Position numbers and translations under genes: made by a program. From contig DAIDGW010000107.1 in assembly GCA_027452245.1 (NCBI GenBank), positions 1-44,111 of the forward strand: DNA of 44,111 nucleotides. Reading direction: 5' to 3'. The stretch's first letter is position 1. The number at the start of each line of letters is the position of its first letter. The notes beneath the pieces are model-generated. The model was not told where the DNA came from. It saw only the letters and a list, made by a program, of their open reading frames with translations, and did not search any database. Positions 8,558 to 17,248 of this stretch are shown here, one piece after another. The DNA is from Acidobacteriaceae bacterium. Lineage in GTDB: Bacteria; Acidobacteriota; Terriglobia; Terriglobales; Acidobacteriaceae.

Positions 8558-8637
8558 TCATCTCGACCCAATAGTCATCTCGACCGAAGCATTCTCTTCC
8601 GCTCACGGAAGAGAATGCGGAGTGGAGAGACCTGCTT
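8558..8637. repeat. REP-like palindromic intergenic element, copy 1
   Basis: The element begins with two direct copies of TCATCTCGACC (8558-8568 and 8575-8585). A perfect 12-bp inverted repeat follows, GCATTCTCTTCC (8589-8600) and GGAAGAGAATGC (8607-8618) with loop GCTCAC, and then GGAGTGGAGAGACCTGCTT. The order (GACCGAAGC, palindrome, GGAGTGGAGAGACCTGCTT) looks like a dispersed repeat rather than a terminator, since no T-tract follows on either strand. A related copy with the same ends lies at 31901-31966. Confidence 0.6.
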
Positions 8638-8642
8638 CCCCT

Positions 8643-9356
8643 CTACTCCGGCGGAAGCAACATGCCCTTTTCCAAATGCCGGATCACGTGCGCGTACGAT
8701 GCCGCATGCGGATCGTGCGTCACCATTACGATCGTCTTGTGAAAGTCTTCATTCAGACGCTTCAGGATCTCCAGCACTTCCGTCGCCGAGTGGCTATCCA
8801 GATCGCCCGTGGGCTCGTCCGCGAGCAACAACGTCGGATCGCTCACTATGGCTCGCGCAATCGCCACTCTCTGTTCCTGGCCTCCCGAAAGTTGCTTGGG
8901 CAGATGATTGACGCGTTCTTCGAGTCCTACTAGCTTGAGCGCAGTCATGACGTGATCGCGCCGCTGTTGCTGGCTCAGTTTGGTCAAAAGCAGCGGCAGT
9001 TCCACGTTTTCAAACGCTGTCAGCACCGGAATCAGATTGAACGTCTGGAATACATAACCGATATGCTCATTCCGCCAGTGCGCGACTTGCGAATCGCCGT
9101 ATCTGAAAATATTGGCGCCCTCGACCAGCAACTCGCCTTTCGTCGGACGATCGATCGCCGCGATCATATTCAGCAGCGTCGTCTTGCCCGATCCGGAGGG
9201 TCCCATCAGGGCAAGAAATTCTCCTTTGGCAATGTCGATCGAAACGTCATCCAAAGCCCGCACTTCAAATGAGTCCCGCTTGAAGATTTTGCTTACTCCG
9301 CGCACTTGCACGACCTTGGTTGCGGTCGCGGTGTTGTTCGCTGCGACTGTGCTCAT
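8643..9356 (-). CDS. ABC exporter ATPase (MacB/LolD/DevA-type)
   Basis: A 237-residue ATP-binding subunit that powers the exporter encoded by the four genes upstream. Walker A is GPSGSGKT (residues 52-59), the signature is LSGGQEQR and Walker B is [12 protein letters not shown], all intact. The LSGGQ-plus-EPTGDLD pattern is typical of the MacB/LolD/FtsE branch, which drives FtsX-fold permeases rather than classical channel-forming permeases. Its ATG overlaps the stop of the adaptor gene (ATGA), so translation is coupled. It is the last gene of the operon, and the REP-like element lies immediately downstream. Substrate unknown. Confidence 0.94.
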   Translation of the reverse strand: MSTVAANNTATATKVVQVRGVSKIFKRDSFEVRALDDVSIDIAKGEFLALMGPSGSGKTTLLNMIAAIDRPTKGELLVEGANIFRYGDSQVAHWRNEHIGYVFQTFNLIPVLTAFENVELPLLLTKLSQQQRRDHVMTALKLVGLEERVNHLPKQLSGGQEQRVAIARAIVSDPTLLLADEPTGDLDSHSATEVLEILKRLNEDFHKTIVMVTHDPHAASYAHVIRHLEKGMLLPPE

Positions 9357-10717
9357 GATTGCCCTTTCACTTTAATGGATTGCCCATTCTTCAGATCCGC
9401 CGGCCCATTCGTGATGACGTCCTCTCCGCCGACCAGGCCGCTCACCAGCGCTCCGTCACTTCTCTGACTCACAATTTGCACGTCGCGCGCCACGGCTTTT
9501 CCCTCGTATGCGATCAGCACGATCTTCTTTCCATCCTGGTCGCGAATCGCGCTCGCAGGAACAAATACGCCATTCTGCCCACTGGAACTCTTGCCCGCAT
9601 TATCCGCCAGGAACTTCACCGTGGCATTCATCTCCGGGCGCAGGTACGCATCCGGATCCAGCACCTGAACCTTTACCTGGACCGTCGCTTTCTGTCGGTT
9701 CGCCTCCGGAGAAATCTGCGCAATCACTCCCTGATATTTTCGATCCGGATACGCGTCGACCGTCACGATCCCCTTTTGCTTCGGCCCCAGGCGCGCAAAA
9801 TCTGCCTGCGCAATGTCGAGTTCCACCTGTAGATCATTCAGATCGGCCAGCGAAACCACTGATCCCTGTGGACCTCCAGCTGCCGCGCTGGCGAACTGCG
9901 CCGTGATCAATTCTCCCTTTTCCGCCGTGCGATCCAGGATCGTTCCCGTGACCGGCGCACGAATCACCGTGGCCTCCAGTTGCGACTTCGCATAGTCCAG
10001 TTGCCCCTGCGCCTGCAGCAAAGCTCCTTGTGCACGGGCGATCTCCTCCTGCCGCGGCCCCAGCTTCGACAGCTGAAAGGCTTTTTGCAGCGAATTCACC
10101 TTCTGCTGGTCGGCTTCGAATTTCGCCGTCGCGTCGTCAAGGTTCTGCTTCGATACGACACCGCTCGCTGCCAACTCCTTCGTGCGGTTCAGCGTGAATT
10201 TGTCATTGGCCAGCGTGGCCTGCGCCTCATCCAGATTGTGTTGTGCTTGTGCGATTTCTTCCGGACGCGATCCGTGCTGCAACTCCTCCAGGTAAGCCTT
10301 CGCCGACTCCACGCCGCCCTTGGCCTGTTCGTATGCCGCCCGGAACTCCTCGTCTTCCAGCCGCACCAGAACCTGCCCTTGTTTCACTTTGTCGCCCTTT
10401 TCCACGCCAATCCAGTCCACGCGCCCCGTCACTTTCGAGTTCACGTTGATCGTGTGATGGGCCACGATGTATCCCGTCGCCGACAGCACCACATCATCCG
10501 CGCCGTTCGTTTGCGCCGTCGCGCGCGCCACTTCCACTACCGGATCATTGGAAGCGAACAAACGGTAGGCCAGCATTGAGATGCTCACCAGCGCAACCAG
10601 CGCGATTCCAATCACGATGTAGCGCCGTGCCCACGGCGATCCTTCGTCGCCTCCGTTGCGCTGCGAGCGGTCGATCCGCAGGCTTTCTAAATCGCTGTGT
10701 TTCGCGTCAATCGGCAT
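9353..10717 (-). CDS. Membrane-fusion (HlyD/MacA-like) adaptor of ABC exporter
   Basis: A 454-residue periplasmic adaptor that would join the inner-membrane ABC permeases to an outer-membrane channel. One N-terminal membrane anchor lies at about residues 32-52. A biotinyl-lipoyl half-motif follows ([19 protein letters not shown]), then a long alpha-helical hairpin of about 130 residues rich in Ala, Gln and Glu, the returning lipoyl half ([18 protein letters not shown]), and beta-barrel and membrane-proximal domains. The gene sits between the third permease (27-base gap) and the ATPase (4-base overlap). The arrangement is like cyanobacterial DevBCA and MacAB. No outer-membrane channel gene is encoded in this operon. 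Confidence 0.93.
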   Translation of the reverse strand: MPIDAKHSDLESLRIDRSQRNGGDEGSPWARRYIVIGIALVALVSISMLAYRLFASNDPVVEVARATAQTNGADDVVLSATGYIVAHHTINVNSKVTGRVDWIGVEKGDKVKQGQVLVRLEDEEFRAAYEQAKGGVESAKAYLEELQHGSRPEEIAQAQHNLDEAQATLANDKFTLNRTKELAASGVVSKQNLDDATAKFEADQQKVNSLQKAFQLSKLGPRQEEIARAQGALLQAQGQLDYAKSQLEATVIRAPVTGTILDRTAEKGELITAQFASAAAGGPQGSVVSLADLNDLQVELDIAQADFARLGPKQKGIVTVDAYPDRKYQGVIAQISPEANRQKATVQVKVQVLDPDAYLRPEMNATVKFLADNAGKSSSGQNGVFVPASAIRDQDGKKIVLIAYEGKAVARDVQIVSQRSDGALVSGLVGGEDVITNGPADLKNGQSIKVKGQS

Positions 10718-10744
10718 AATCTTGCAAACCCAGACTCTTTCTTG

Positions 10745-11932
10745 TTAACTCCGCAAAGCGGTAAGTATGTTTTGCCTCGCGGCATGCCATGCCGGAGCCA
10801 GCCCTCCGAATAGCCCCATAATCAACGCGAATCCAATCGCAGCCGCGGCTACGATTGGCGTGATCTGTAAGCTGAAGACCACTTCGCTGAATGTCACCGC
10901 GTTTGACGTTCCTGTCTGCATGCCGTTGAAGGGAAGCATCAGCAGAATTCCGAGGGCCGCTCCCAGCAATGCCAGCATCAACGACTCCAGCACAAACGAA
11001 ATCAAGATTGACGGACGGCTGAATCCGATCACGCGCAGCGTCGCGATTTCCCGCCCCCGATACGCCACCGCCGCATACATCGTATTCATCGCCGCGAAAC
11101 TCGATCCAATCGCCATGATGATCGCCACGACGATTCCAATGTATTTAATCGGCGCGCCCGAACTCGTTTGCTTGGCGTAATAGTCCGTCTCCAGCATGCC
11201 GTCGAGTTTCAGCCGCTGATCGTCGCTCACGCGCTTCGTCAAAGCCTGTGCCGAAATCGGATCCGTCGCCCGCAGATACGCAGAGGCGTAGCCGCCCTGC
11301 CGGTCGAAGTCCGATGCCATCTGATTTACATCGCCCCAGATCTCCGATTCATACGCCGAACCTCCCGCATCGAACACGCCAACTATCCTCCACGCGCCTT
11401 TGCCGAACTCCAGCGTGTCTCCCACATTGGCATGCGAGAAGCGGTCCCGAATCGACTTGCTCACCACCACCTCGCGCTGGCCCGTATTGAACCAACGCCC
11501 CGCAATCAGCTTTACCCCCGGATGGCCATTCGGTCCGGGCGTTTGCCGCATTTCCAGTCCATCCGGCATCATGCCGCGAACTGTGACATTCACTTCGCCA
11601 GTGCCATCCTTGCGCGGCAGCACAATCACCACCACCCATTCCCCGGAAACCATGGGCTCGCCATTCTTATCTTTCGCAATGCCGGGCAAGGTCTTGAGAA
11701 CCGGGAACAGCGACGCATCAAATCCCCCGGAAAGCTCCGCCTCTGATCCTTTGCGCATCACCAGAACATTCAGCGGATTCCCACTGCTCACGAACGCCCG
11801 GTTCAATCCCGCCAGCAGCGCCATTAGGAAAATCGCCGTCGTCACCGTCAGCGCGATGCCCAGCGCCGTCATGATCGTCAGCCCTTTTCGAAGCCTCAAA
11901 TTGCGAAAGTTGTAACTGATCGGAATTGCCAT
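10745..11932 (-). CDS. FtsX-fold ABC exporter permease (third permease)
   Basis: A 395-residue permease of the MacB/FtsX fold: TM1 near residues 17-40 (TALGIALTVTTAIFLMALLAG), a large periplasmic domain of about 200 residues, then three C-terminal helices. The segment REIATLRVIGFSRPSIL is the typical cytoplasmic coupling helix between TM2 and TM3. The ATG at 11932 is used because it lies 13 bases after the previous stop and gives the usual short cytoplasmic N terminus; an upstream in-frame start at 11974 would overlap the previous gene. It is clearly related in fold to, but diverged from, the two upstream permeases, and may form a heterodimer with either. Confidence 0.92.
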   Translation of the reverse strand: MAIPISYNFRNLRLRKGLTIMTALGIALTVTTAIFLMALLAGLNRAFVSSGNPLNVLVMRKGSEAELSGGFDASLFPVLKTLPGIAKDKNGEPMVSGEWVVVIVLPRKDGTGEVNVTVRGMMPDGLEMRQTPGPNGHPGVKLIAGRWFNTGQREVVVSKSIRDRFSHANVGDTLEFGKGAWRIVGVFDAGGSAYESEIWGDVNQMASDFDRQGGYASAYLRATDPISAQALTKRVSDDQRLKLDGMLETDYYAKQTSSGAPIKYIGIVVAIIMAIGSSFAAMNTMYAAVAYRGREIATLRVIGFSRPSILISFVLESLMLALLGAALGILLMLPFNGMQTGTSNAVTFSEVVFSLQITPIVAAAAIGFALIMGLFGGLAPAWHAARQNILTALRS

Positions 11933-11945
11933 ACTCACTCTCAAC

Positions 11946-13097
11946 TCACCCGATGTGGCGCAACCCCTCCACAATGTTCAGCCGCGACGCTTTATATGCC
12001 GGCACGAAGCCGCTGATCAGCCCCATGCTCCCCGCTATCATCATCGCCAGTGCAACCGTCGGCCACGTGATCGTCATACTCAGCGGCACGCCCAGCGCTA
12101 CGAACTTCGCCGTCATTCCATGGATCACCGGCCATGCCACCAACACCCCGCAGATCCCGCCAATCAGCGCCAGGGCCACCGCTTCGCAGACAAACAACGA
12201 CAGGACACTTCGCTGCGTGAATCCCAGTGTCTTCAGCAGCGCGATTTCCCGCGTTCTTCCCCGGGTTGACATCGCCATCGTGTTCGCCGAAACCAGCAGA
12301 ATGGTGAACACCACCGCCCCGCAAATTCCCAGGATGAATGCCTTCACATTCCCCAGACTTGCCACAAATCCCAACTGAAACGCCTTTTCGCTCTCCGTCT
12401 TGGTCGGCAGCGGCGAACTGCGGAACATGTCATCAATCTCACCCGAGACGCGCGCTACGTCTAGCGGCGAATCCACCATAGCCGCATACCAGTCCGCTTT
12501 GCCCTTGAACCAGTTCACTGCCTCTTCGATGTATTTCGTGTTGAAGTACAGCGCGTTCTGCGGAGGATCTCGGTGATAGATCGCCCGGATCGTCAACTCA
12601 AGATTCACCGGGAAAATCGTCCCCTGGATAAAGACCTTGTCACCTATCTTCCACCCGTATTTCTTGGCGAGTGTGATGTCAACCATCGCTCCGGCGCGGT
12701 CGCGCTGCCACGCCAGCAATTGATCCGGCGGAACGATCTTGTCCGAAGCGACTTTTAGATATTCATCCGGGTCAGTAGCGATCTGCGCGAAGAAATTCTC
12801 CGGTCGGTCATCTTTGTATTTACCGCCAAACCATGTCATCGGAACGACCGCGACCACTCCGGGAACTGCACGGATTTTTTCCCGGTAATAGCCCGGCAGC
12901 AAAAAGGCCAGCGAGACTTTGTGCCGGATAATCACGCGCTGGGCCGCCGCCGGAGCTACCTGGTCGATGTAGAACGCCCGCCAGACCGCAATCATCAGCG
13001 TCAGCAGCAGCAGAGAAAAGCCGATGCTCAGCATGGTGAGAATGCTGCGCCGCTTGTTCCGAAACGTGTTGCGCACCACAAAGCTGCCTAAAGTCAT
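11946..13097 (-). CDS. FtsX-fold ABC exporter permease, tandem paralog 2
   Basis: A 383-residue permease nearly collinear with the product of the preceding gene: same N terminus (FRNKRRSILT), same periplasmic landmarks (PGVVAVVP, WFGG, PENFFAQ, DPDE, LAKKYGWK, PVNLEL, YFNTKY, PTKTESEKAF) and same C terminus (VEGLRHIG). TM1 is at about residues 19-41 and three helices lie near the C terminus, with coupling segment REIALLKTLGFTQRSVL. It starts three bases after the preceding stop. The similarity with few or no gaps indicates tandem duplication. The substrate is unknown; the periplasmic domain is likely to contact the HlyD-type adaptor. Confidence 0.92.
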   Translation of the reverse strand: MTLGSFVVRNTFRNKRRSILTMLSIGFSLLLLTLMIAVWRAFYIDQVAPAAAQRVIIRHKVSLAFLLPGYYREKIRAVPGVVAVVPMTWFGGKYKDDRPENFFAQIATDPDEYLKVASDKIVPPDQLLAWQRDRAGAMVDITLAKKYGWKIGDKVFIQGTIFPVNLELTIRAIYHRDPPQNALYFNTKYIEEAVNWFKGKADWYAAMVDSPLDVARVSGEIDDMFRSSPLPTKTESEKAFQLGFVASLGNVKAFILGICGAVVFTILLVSANTMAMSTRGRTREIALLKTLGFTQRSVLSLFVCEAVALALIGGICGVLVAWPVIHGMTAKFVALGVPLSMTITWPTVALAMMIAGSMGLISGFVPAYKASRLNIVEGLRHIG

Positions 13098-13100
13098 CGT

Positions 13101-14249
13101 TCAACCAATGTGCCGTAATCCTTCCACGATGTCGAAACGCGAAGCGTGATATGACGGAATGATTGCGCTCACGAATCCTACGCATCCCGCAACAAACATC
13201 GCCGCCGCCCACATGGGCAGCGTCACCTTCATTGGGAAAAACGAAACAAATTGCGGCGAGTGGGTAATCGCAGTGATAAGCAGCCAGCCCAGGCCGAACC
13301 CGATCAGCCCTCCCACCAGTGCCACCGCCACGGCCTCCCCAACAAATAAGCCCAACACCGTTCGTCGCGTGAATCCCAGCGTTTTCAGCACGGCAACCTC
13401 GCGGGTCCGTTCCCGAATCGACATTGCCATCGTATTGGCCGAAACCAGCAACGTGGCAAATACTACCGCCCCGCAGATGCTCAGAATGAACGCCTTCACG
13501 TTGCCCAGCATGGCCACGAACTCCAGCCCAAATGCCTTCTCGCTCTCCGTCTTGGTCGGCTGCGGTGAATTGCGGAACATTTCATCCACGCTGCTCGCGA
13601 TCCTGCTCACATCTTTCGGAGACGCCGCCAGAATACTGAACGTTCCCGCCTGACCTTTGAACCACGACACTGCTTCCTCGACATACTTCGTATTGAAGTA
13701 CACCGATTTGTTGTCTGGCTGCGAATGGAAAATTCCCCGCACATAAAGCTCAAGATTGACCGGATAAATCGCCCCCTGCAAAACAATGCGGTCACCGAGC
13801 TTCCACCCGTACTTCTTGGCCAGGGTGTCGTCGACGATCACGCCCTGCCGGTCCCGTTGCCATGCCTTGACTTGGTCCTCGGGAATCTGAATGTCCCGGA
13901 AAACGTTGAAGAATTCGTCGGGATCCGTGCCAAACTGCGCGAAAAAGTTCTCCGGCTTCTGATCTTTGTAGATTCCCCCAAACCACGAAACCGGGACGAC
14001 TGCCACCACTCCCGGAATCGCGCGAATCTTCTCCCGGTAGTAACTCGGCAAGCTGAACGTCAGCGACACGCGATGTCGCACCACCAGCCGCTCCGATGAT
14101 TCCGCGCTGCCCTGGTCCAGATAGAAGCCCCGCCATATCGTCATCATCAGCGTGAGCAGAAGCAGAGAGAACGCGATGCTGAGCACTGTCAGGATGCTGC
14201 GCCGCTTATTGCGAAACGCGTTTTTGGTGACAAACCGGGTCAGCGTCAT
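13101..14249 (-). CDS. FtsX-fold ABC exporter permease, tandem paralog 1
   Basis: First gene of the five-gene export operon. It encodes a 382-residue FtsX-fold permease with TM1 at about residues 19-41, a periplasmic domain (about 45-250) and three C-terminal helices. The coupling segment is REVAVLKTLGFTRRTVL. It shares the same residue order as its downstream paralog over its entire length, with differences scattered mainly in the periplasmic domain, so the copies may have separated in substrate or partner specificity. The 419-base divergent region upstream contains a perfect 12-bp palindrome that could serve as operator. Confidence 0.92.
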   Translation of the reverse strand: MTLTRFVTKNAFRNKRRSILTVLSIAFSLLLLTLMMTIWRGFYLDQGSAESSERLVVRHRVSLTFSLPSYYREKIRAIPGVVAVVPVSWFGGIYKDQKPENFFAQFGTDPDEFFNVFRDIQIPEDQVKAWQRDRQGVIVDDTLAKKYGWKLGDRIVLQGAIYPVNLELYVRGIFHSQPDNKSVYFNTKYVEEAVSWFKGQAGTFSILAASPKDVSRIASSVDEMFRNSPQPTKTESEKAFGLEFVAMLGNVKAFILSICGAVVFATLLVSANTMAMSIRERTREVAVLKTLGFTRRTVLGLFVGEAVAVALVGGLIGFGLGWLLITAITHSPQFVSFFPMKVTLPMWAAAMFVAGCVGFVSAIIPSYHASRFDIVEGLRHIG

Positions 14250-14668
14250 TGAAACTCCAAAGCAGGGGCCGTTAACTGGTGAACGATTGCGGAGCCAGGC
14301 AATTCCCGATTATCGCCAGAATAAACGAACCCTTCCGCCCCAACAACCATACGAAACTACGATTTTGCTCTCTATCCGGTTCCCCACTCCCTTTTTATGC
14401 TCTTTTCGTTTCTCCCGGATGAATAGTGGAGATCGTCACCGCACCCAGGTGACAATTGTCAGACAAAGGCACGCCATACAGCAGTTAATAGGAATTTGAC
14501 GTCTACTTCCTCCCGCTTCTTTCAACCCCTCAGCCCCTTCATTTTCAGTGACTTCGGTAACTCGAAGCTTTTACAACACAGGATTATCCTGACGTTACCC
14601 TGCGCTGAATCCGCACGCATTAAGCGAGGTCCTCAGACACCGAATTCGCAGTTGAGGTTGGATACGCA
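14250..14668. other. Divergent intergenic region between exporter operon and pseudokinase gene
   Basis: This 419-base stretch has no convincing gene. Short open frames in it lack ribosome-binding sites and have unnatural composition. It should contain promoters for both the exporter operon and the kinase-fold gene. The only striking site I see is the palindrome at 14450-14461. It is relatively rich in T and C runs on the plus strand, for example around 14390-14412, and has a TTGACG at 14496-14501 that might be a -35 element. Confidence 0.5.
14450..14461. promoter_or_regulatory. Candidate operator palindrome TGACAATTGTCA
   Basis: A perfect 12-bp dyad, TGACAATTGTCA, lies 201 bases upstream of the exporter operon and 208 bases upstream of the kinase-fold gene. 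Such dyads are typical binding sites of dimeric TetR- or MarR-type repressors. No regulator gene of those families is in the window, so the assignment rests on symmetry and position alone. Confidence 0.35.
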
Positions 14669-17125
14669 ATGCTCACGAAGATCGGCCACTTTGAAATTTT
14701 GAGCGAACTGGCAAAGTCCCCGTTCGGCGCTGTTTACAAGGCAAACGACCCCGGCGGCCAGACCATTGCCCTCAAAGCAATTCAGCTGAAAGCTTTCGGC
14801 GAGGAATCCACCGAACTGGAAAAAGCTTTACTCGACGAAGCCGAAAGCACCAAGAACCTGACCAACTCCAACATTGCATCCGTCTTTGGCGCCGGCGAGA
14901 TCGAGGGCCAATTCTGCGCCGCCATGGAATATATCCAGGGCAACAGCATCGCCACCATGCTCGAGCGCAAAGAAGGATTCTCCATCTGGGATCTGCTCGA
15001 TATCAGCCGCCAGGTCTGCAGCGGACTCGATTACGCCCATTCCCAGAACGCATTTCATTACAGCCTCGAGCCCTCAAAAATCATGTGCGGCTGGGATGGC
15101 ACCGTCAAAATCCTCAGCTTCGGCATTTCCAGCGTCGGCAAGTTCTTCCAGCGCGGGGCGGGTCCTGTTCCGTCTTTCGTTTACTACATGTCGCCCGAGC
15201 AGCTCAACGGCGAAGCCGTGGATGCCCGTTCGAACCTGTTCTCTCTCGGCGCGATGTTCTACGAGATGGTCACTGACCACCGGGCCTTTGATGGACCAGA
15301 CCTCGATTCTTTGCGCCACGCCATTGCGGAAGCGGCCCCGCTGCCTCCCCTCCAGCTGAACGCCAAAGTTCACCCTTTGCTCAGCCAATTGATTCTGAAG
15401 GCCATTTCGAAAGATCCGGCGCAGCGTTATCAGAGCGGCCGTGAACTTCTAGATGACTTGGAAAAGTGCAAGGAATCCAGACCTCAGGCTAAGCCCGCTC
15501 CAGCGGTCCCGAAAGCTCCCGTAGCTCCAGCGGCTTCGGCCCAGACGAAATTTGCCGCGCCTGCGCCGAGCCCGCGTCCTGCCGCAGAAAAACCGCCAGT
15601 CGCTGTTCAGCCCGAAGTAAAAAAGCCGCCTGCAGCTCCCGCCGCCACCAAAGCAAAGGCTGCAGCTGCCTCCGTTGGTGCTGTGGCCAGTGCCGCTCCC
15701 AAATCCGCCCTACTCGCCAAATTCGACGTCACTGCCGCAGACGCGCCCTCTGCCTCCATGTCAGCCGCGACCGTGGAACCGGAAGTCGAAACTTTCTCGC
15801 CGGAAAGCGCTCCGTCGCCCAGAATTACCGTCGATCCCATGATGGCCGGAGGCGGCCCAGCGACTACCACCCGCGCCAGTTTCTCTGATATCAGCGAGCT
15901 GCCTCCGCTGAAAGAAGTCTATATCGCGCCGGTGCCTCCGCCTGCTCCCGAGCCTGACTCCGAGCCGGCTGCACCTCCCGCTCCAACCGTCTTTACCGGA
16001 AAGCATGAAGTTGAAAGCAAGCCCAAGATTCAGCCTCGCGAAGCCGCGCAAAAAGCCATCAAGGAAATCAAAAGCGTTCCGCCGCAGCTCATGCTGTATT
16101 CCATTGCCGGAGCTCTAGTCATCATCGTCATCATCGCGATCATGGTCATGTTTCGTATTCACAGTACCAGCAGCGACGACGATTTCAGCGCGAGCACTTC
16201 TCAGCCTGCCGCTCAACCTGCGGTGCAACCGGCACAGCCCGTCCAGGCCGCGCCCGCACCGGCGCCGGTCCCTGCCCCGCCGCCTGCCGTTGCCGAGCAG
16301 CCTGCTGCCCAGGCTCCTGCTCCCGAAGTCGCCGCGCCAACTCGCAACCTTCATGCCAGCAGCGCACACCTGCGCCACAAAAAGTCATCCAAAGCCGCTG
16401 CTCCCGTCCTTATCCCCGGACAGATGGTGGTCGAATCCAATCCCTCCGGCGCTCAAGTTCGCATCGATGGCCAAAGTGATCCCACTTGGGTCACTCCGCT
16501 GCAGATTTCCAGTCTCGAACCCGGCCAGCACTCCCTCGTTGTCACCAAGGCCGGATATAGCACCGATTCGCGTACGATCACTGTCGCCTCCGCCAGCAAG
16601 TCCGATATTGTCGTCCATCTCTCGCAGCTGATGGCCATGCTCTCCGTCACCAGTTCCCCAGCCGGCGCCAGCATCTTCGTTGACGGACGCGACACCGGCA
16701 AGCTCACCCCGGCGCAAGTCAGCGTCGATAAAGGCCAGCACATCGTCCTGGTCCGCAAGATGGGATACATCGACGAAACCACGAGCGCGCAGTTCGTCCC
16801 CGGGCAAACAGTCGCCATCTCGCCGGCGCTGCGCAATCTTGGCAATGTCGACAGCATTCACACTGTCGGCAAGATGAAGCGGCTGTTCGGCCGCGACCGC
16901 AATCCCGCTGGCGAGGCTACGATTAGTATTCGCACTCAGCCCAAGGGTGCGGAAGTAGCGATCAACCAGCACATGATCGGGAAAGACACCCCCGTTCAGG
17001 TGACGCTCGATCCCGGCAACTATGTGGTCGACATCACCATGAGTGGATACGCTCCCATCCATCGCGTCGTCACTGCCGACAAGGACGGCAAGGTCGTGAT
17101 CGACGAAACCCTCACCCCGCAATAA
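14669..17125 (+). CDS. Membrane pseudokinase with three C-terminal PEGA domains
   Basis: An 818-residue protein with an N-terminal Hanks-type kinase fold (about residues 6-266), a Pro/Ala-rich linker (270-470), one membrane helix (about 475-495), a second Pro/Ala-rich spacer and three PEGA repeats (about 585-652, 656-722, 748-815) expected outside the cytoplasm. The ATP lysine is present (IALK, K36), and so are the SPE (175-177) and the D185 landmark of subdomain IX. However, the glycine loop reads LAKSPFGAVYKA, the catalytic HRD is HYS (130-132) in HYSLEPSKI, and the Mg-binding DFG is SFG (150-152). Both catalytic aspartates are therefore lost, so phosphotransfer is unlikely. A signalling or scaffold role linking cell-surface PEGA domains to cytoplasmic partners is inferred. 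No phosphatase gene lies nearby. Confidence 0.9.
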   Translation: MLTKIGHFEILSELAKSPFGAVYKANDPGGQTIALKAIQLKAFGEESTELEKALLDEAESTKNLTNSNIASVFGAGEIEGQFCAAMEYIQGNSIATMLERKEGFSIWDLLDISRQVCSGLDYAHSQNAFHYSLEPSKIMCGWDGTVKILSFGISSVGKFFQRGAGPVPSFVYYMSPEQLNGEAVDARSNLFSLGAMFYEMVTDHRAFDGPDLDSLRHAIAEAAPLPPLQLNAKVHPLLSQLILKAISKDPAQRYQSGRELLDDLEKCKESRPQAKPAPAVPKAPVAPAASAQTKFAAPAPSPRPAAEKPPVAVQPEVKKPPAAPAATKAKAAAASVGAVASAAPKSALLAKFDVTAADAPSASMSAATVEPEVETFSPESAPSPRITVDPMMAGGGPATTTRASFSDISELPPLKEVYIAPVPPPAPEPDSEPAAPPAPTVFTGKHEVESKPKIQPREAAQKAIKEIKSVPPQLMLYSIAGALVIIVIIAIMVMFRIHSTSSDDDFSASTSQPAAQPAVQPAQPVQAAPAPAPVPAPPPAVAEQPAAQAPAPEVAAPTRNLHASSAHLRHKKSSKAAAPVLIPGQMVVESNPSGAQVRIDGQSDPTWVTPLQISSLEPGQHSLVVTKAGYSTDSRTITVASASKSDIVVHLSQLMAMLSVTSSPAGASIFVDGRDTGKLTPAQVSVDKGQHIVLVRKMGYIDETTSAQFVPGQTVAISPALRNLGNVDSIHTVGKMKRLFGRDRNPAGEATISIRTQPKGAEVAINQHMIGKDTPVQVTLDPGNYVVDITMSGYAPIHRVVTADKDGKVVIDETLTPQ

Positions 17126-17248
17126 CTCAGTTCGCCTGCGATCGTATATCTCGGATGGGCTCCAGTCCCGCTGGCCGTGCTATCCTATAAACTACCAGCT
17201 GCGCACCGTCTTGGCGGAATTTCCCGCAGTTCCTGAAGAAAATCAAAA

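Noticed and set aside
8589..8618. 12-bp stem as a transcription terminator
   Set aside because: No T-tract follows on either strand; the flanking end motifs fit a dispersed repeat better.
16385..17122. 245-codon open frame antisense to the PEGA-encoding part of the pseudokinase gene
   Set aside because: It lies opposite repeated PEGA-coding sequence and shows only chance Asp/Gly-rich composition.
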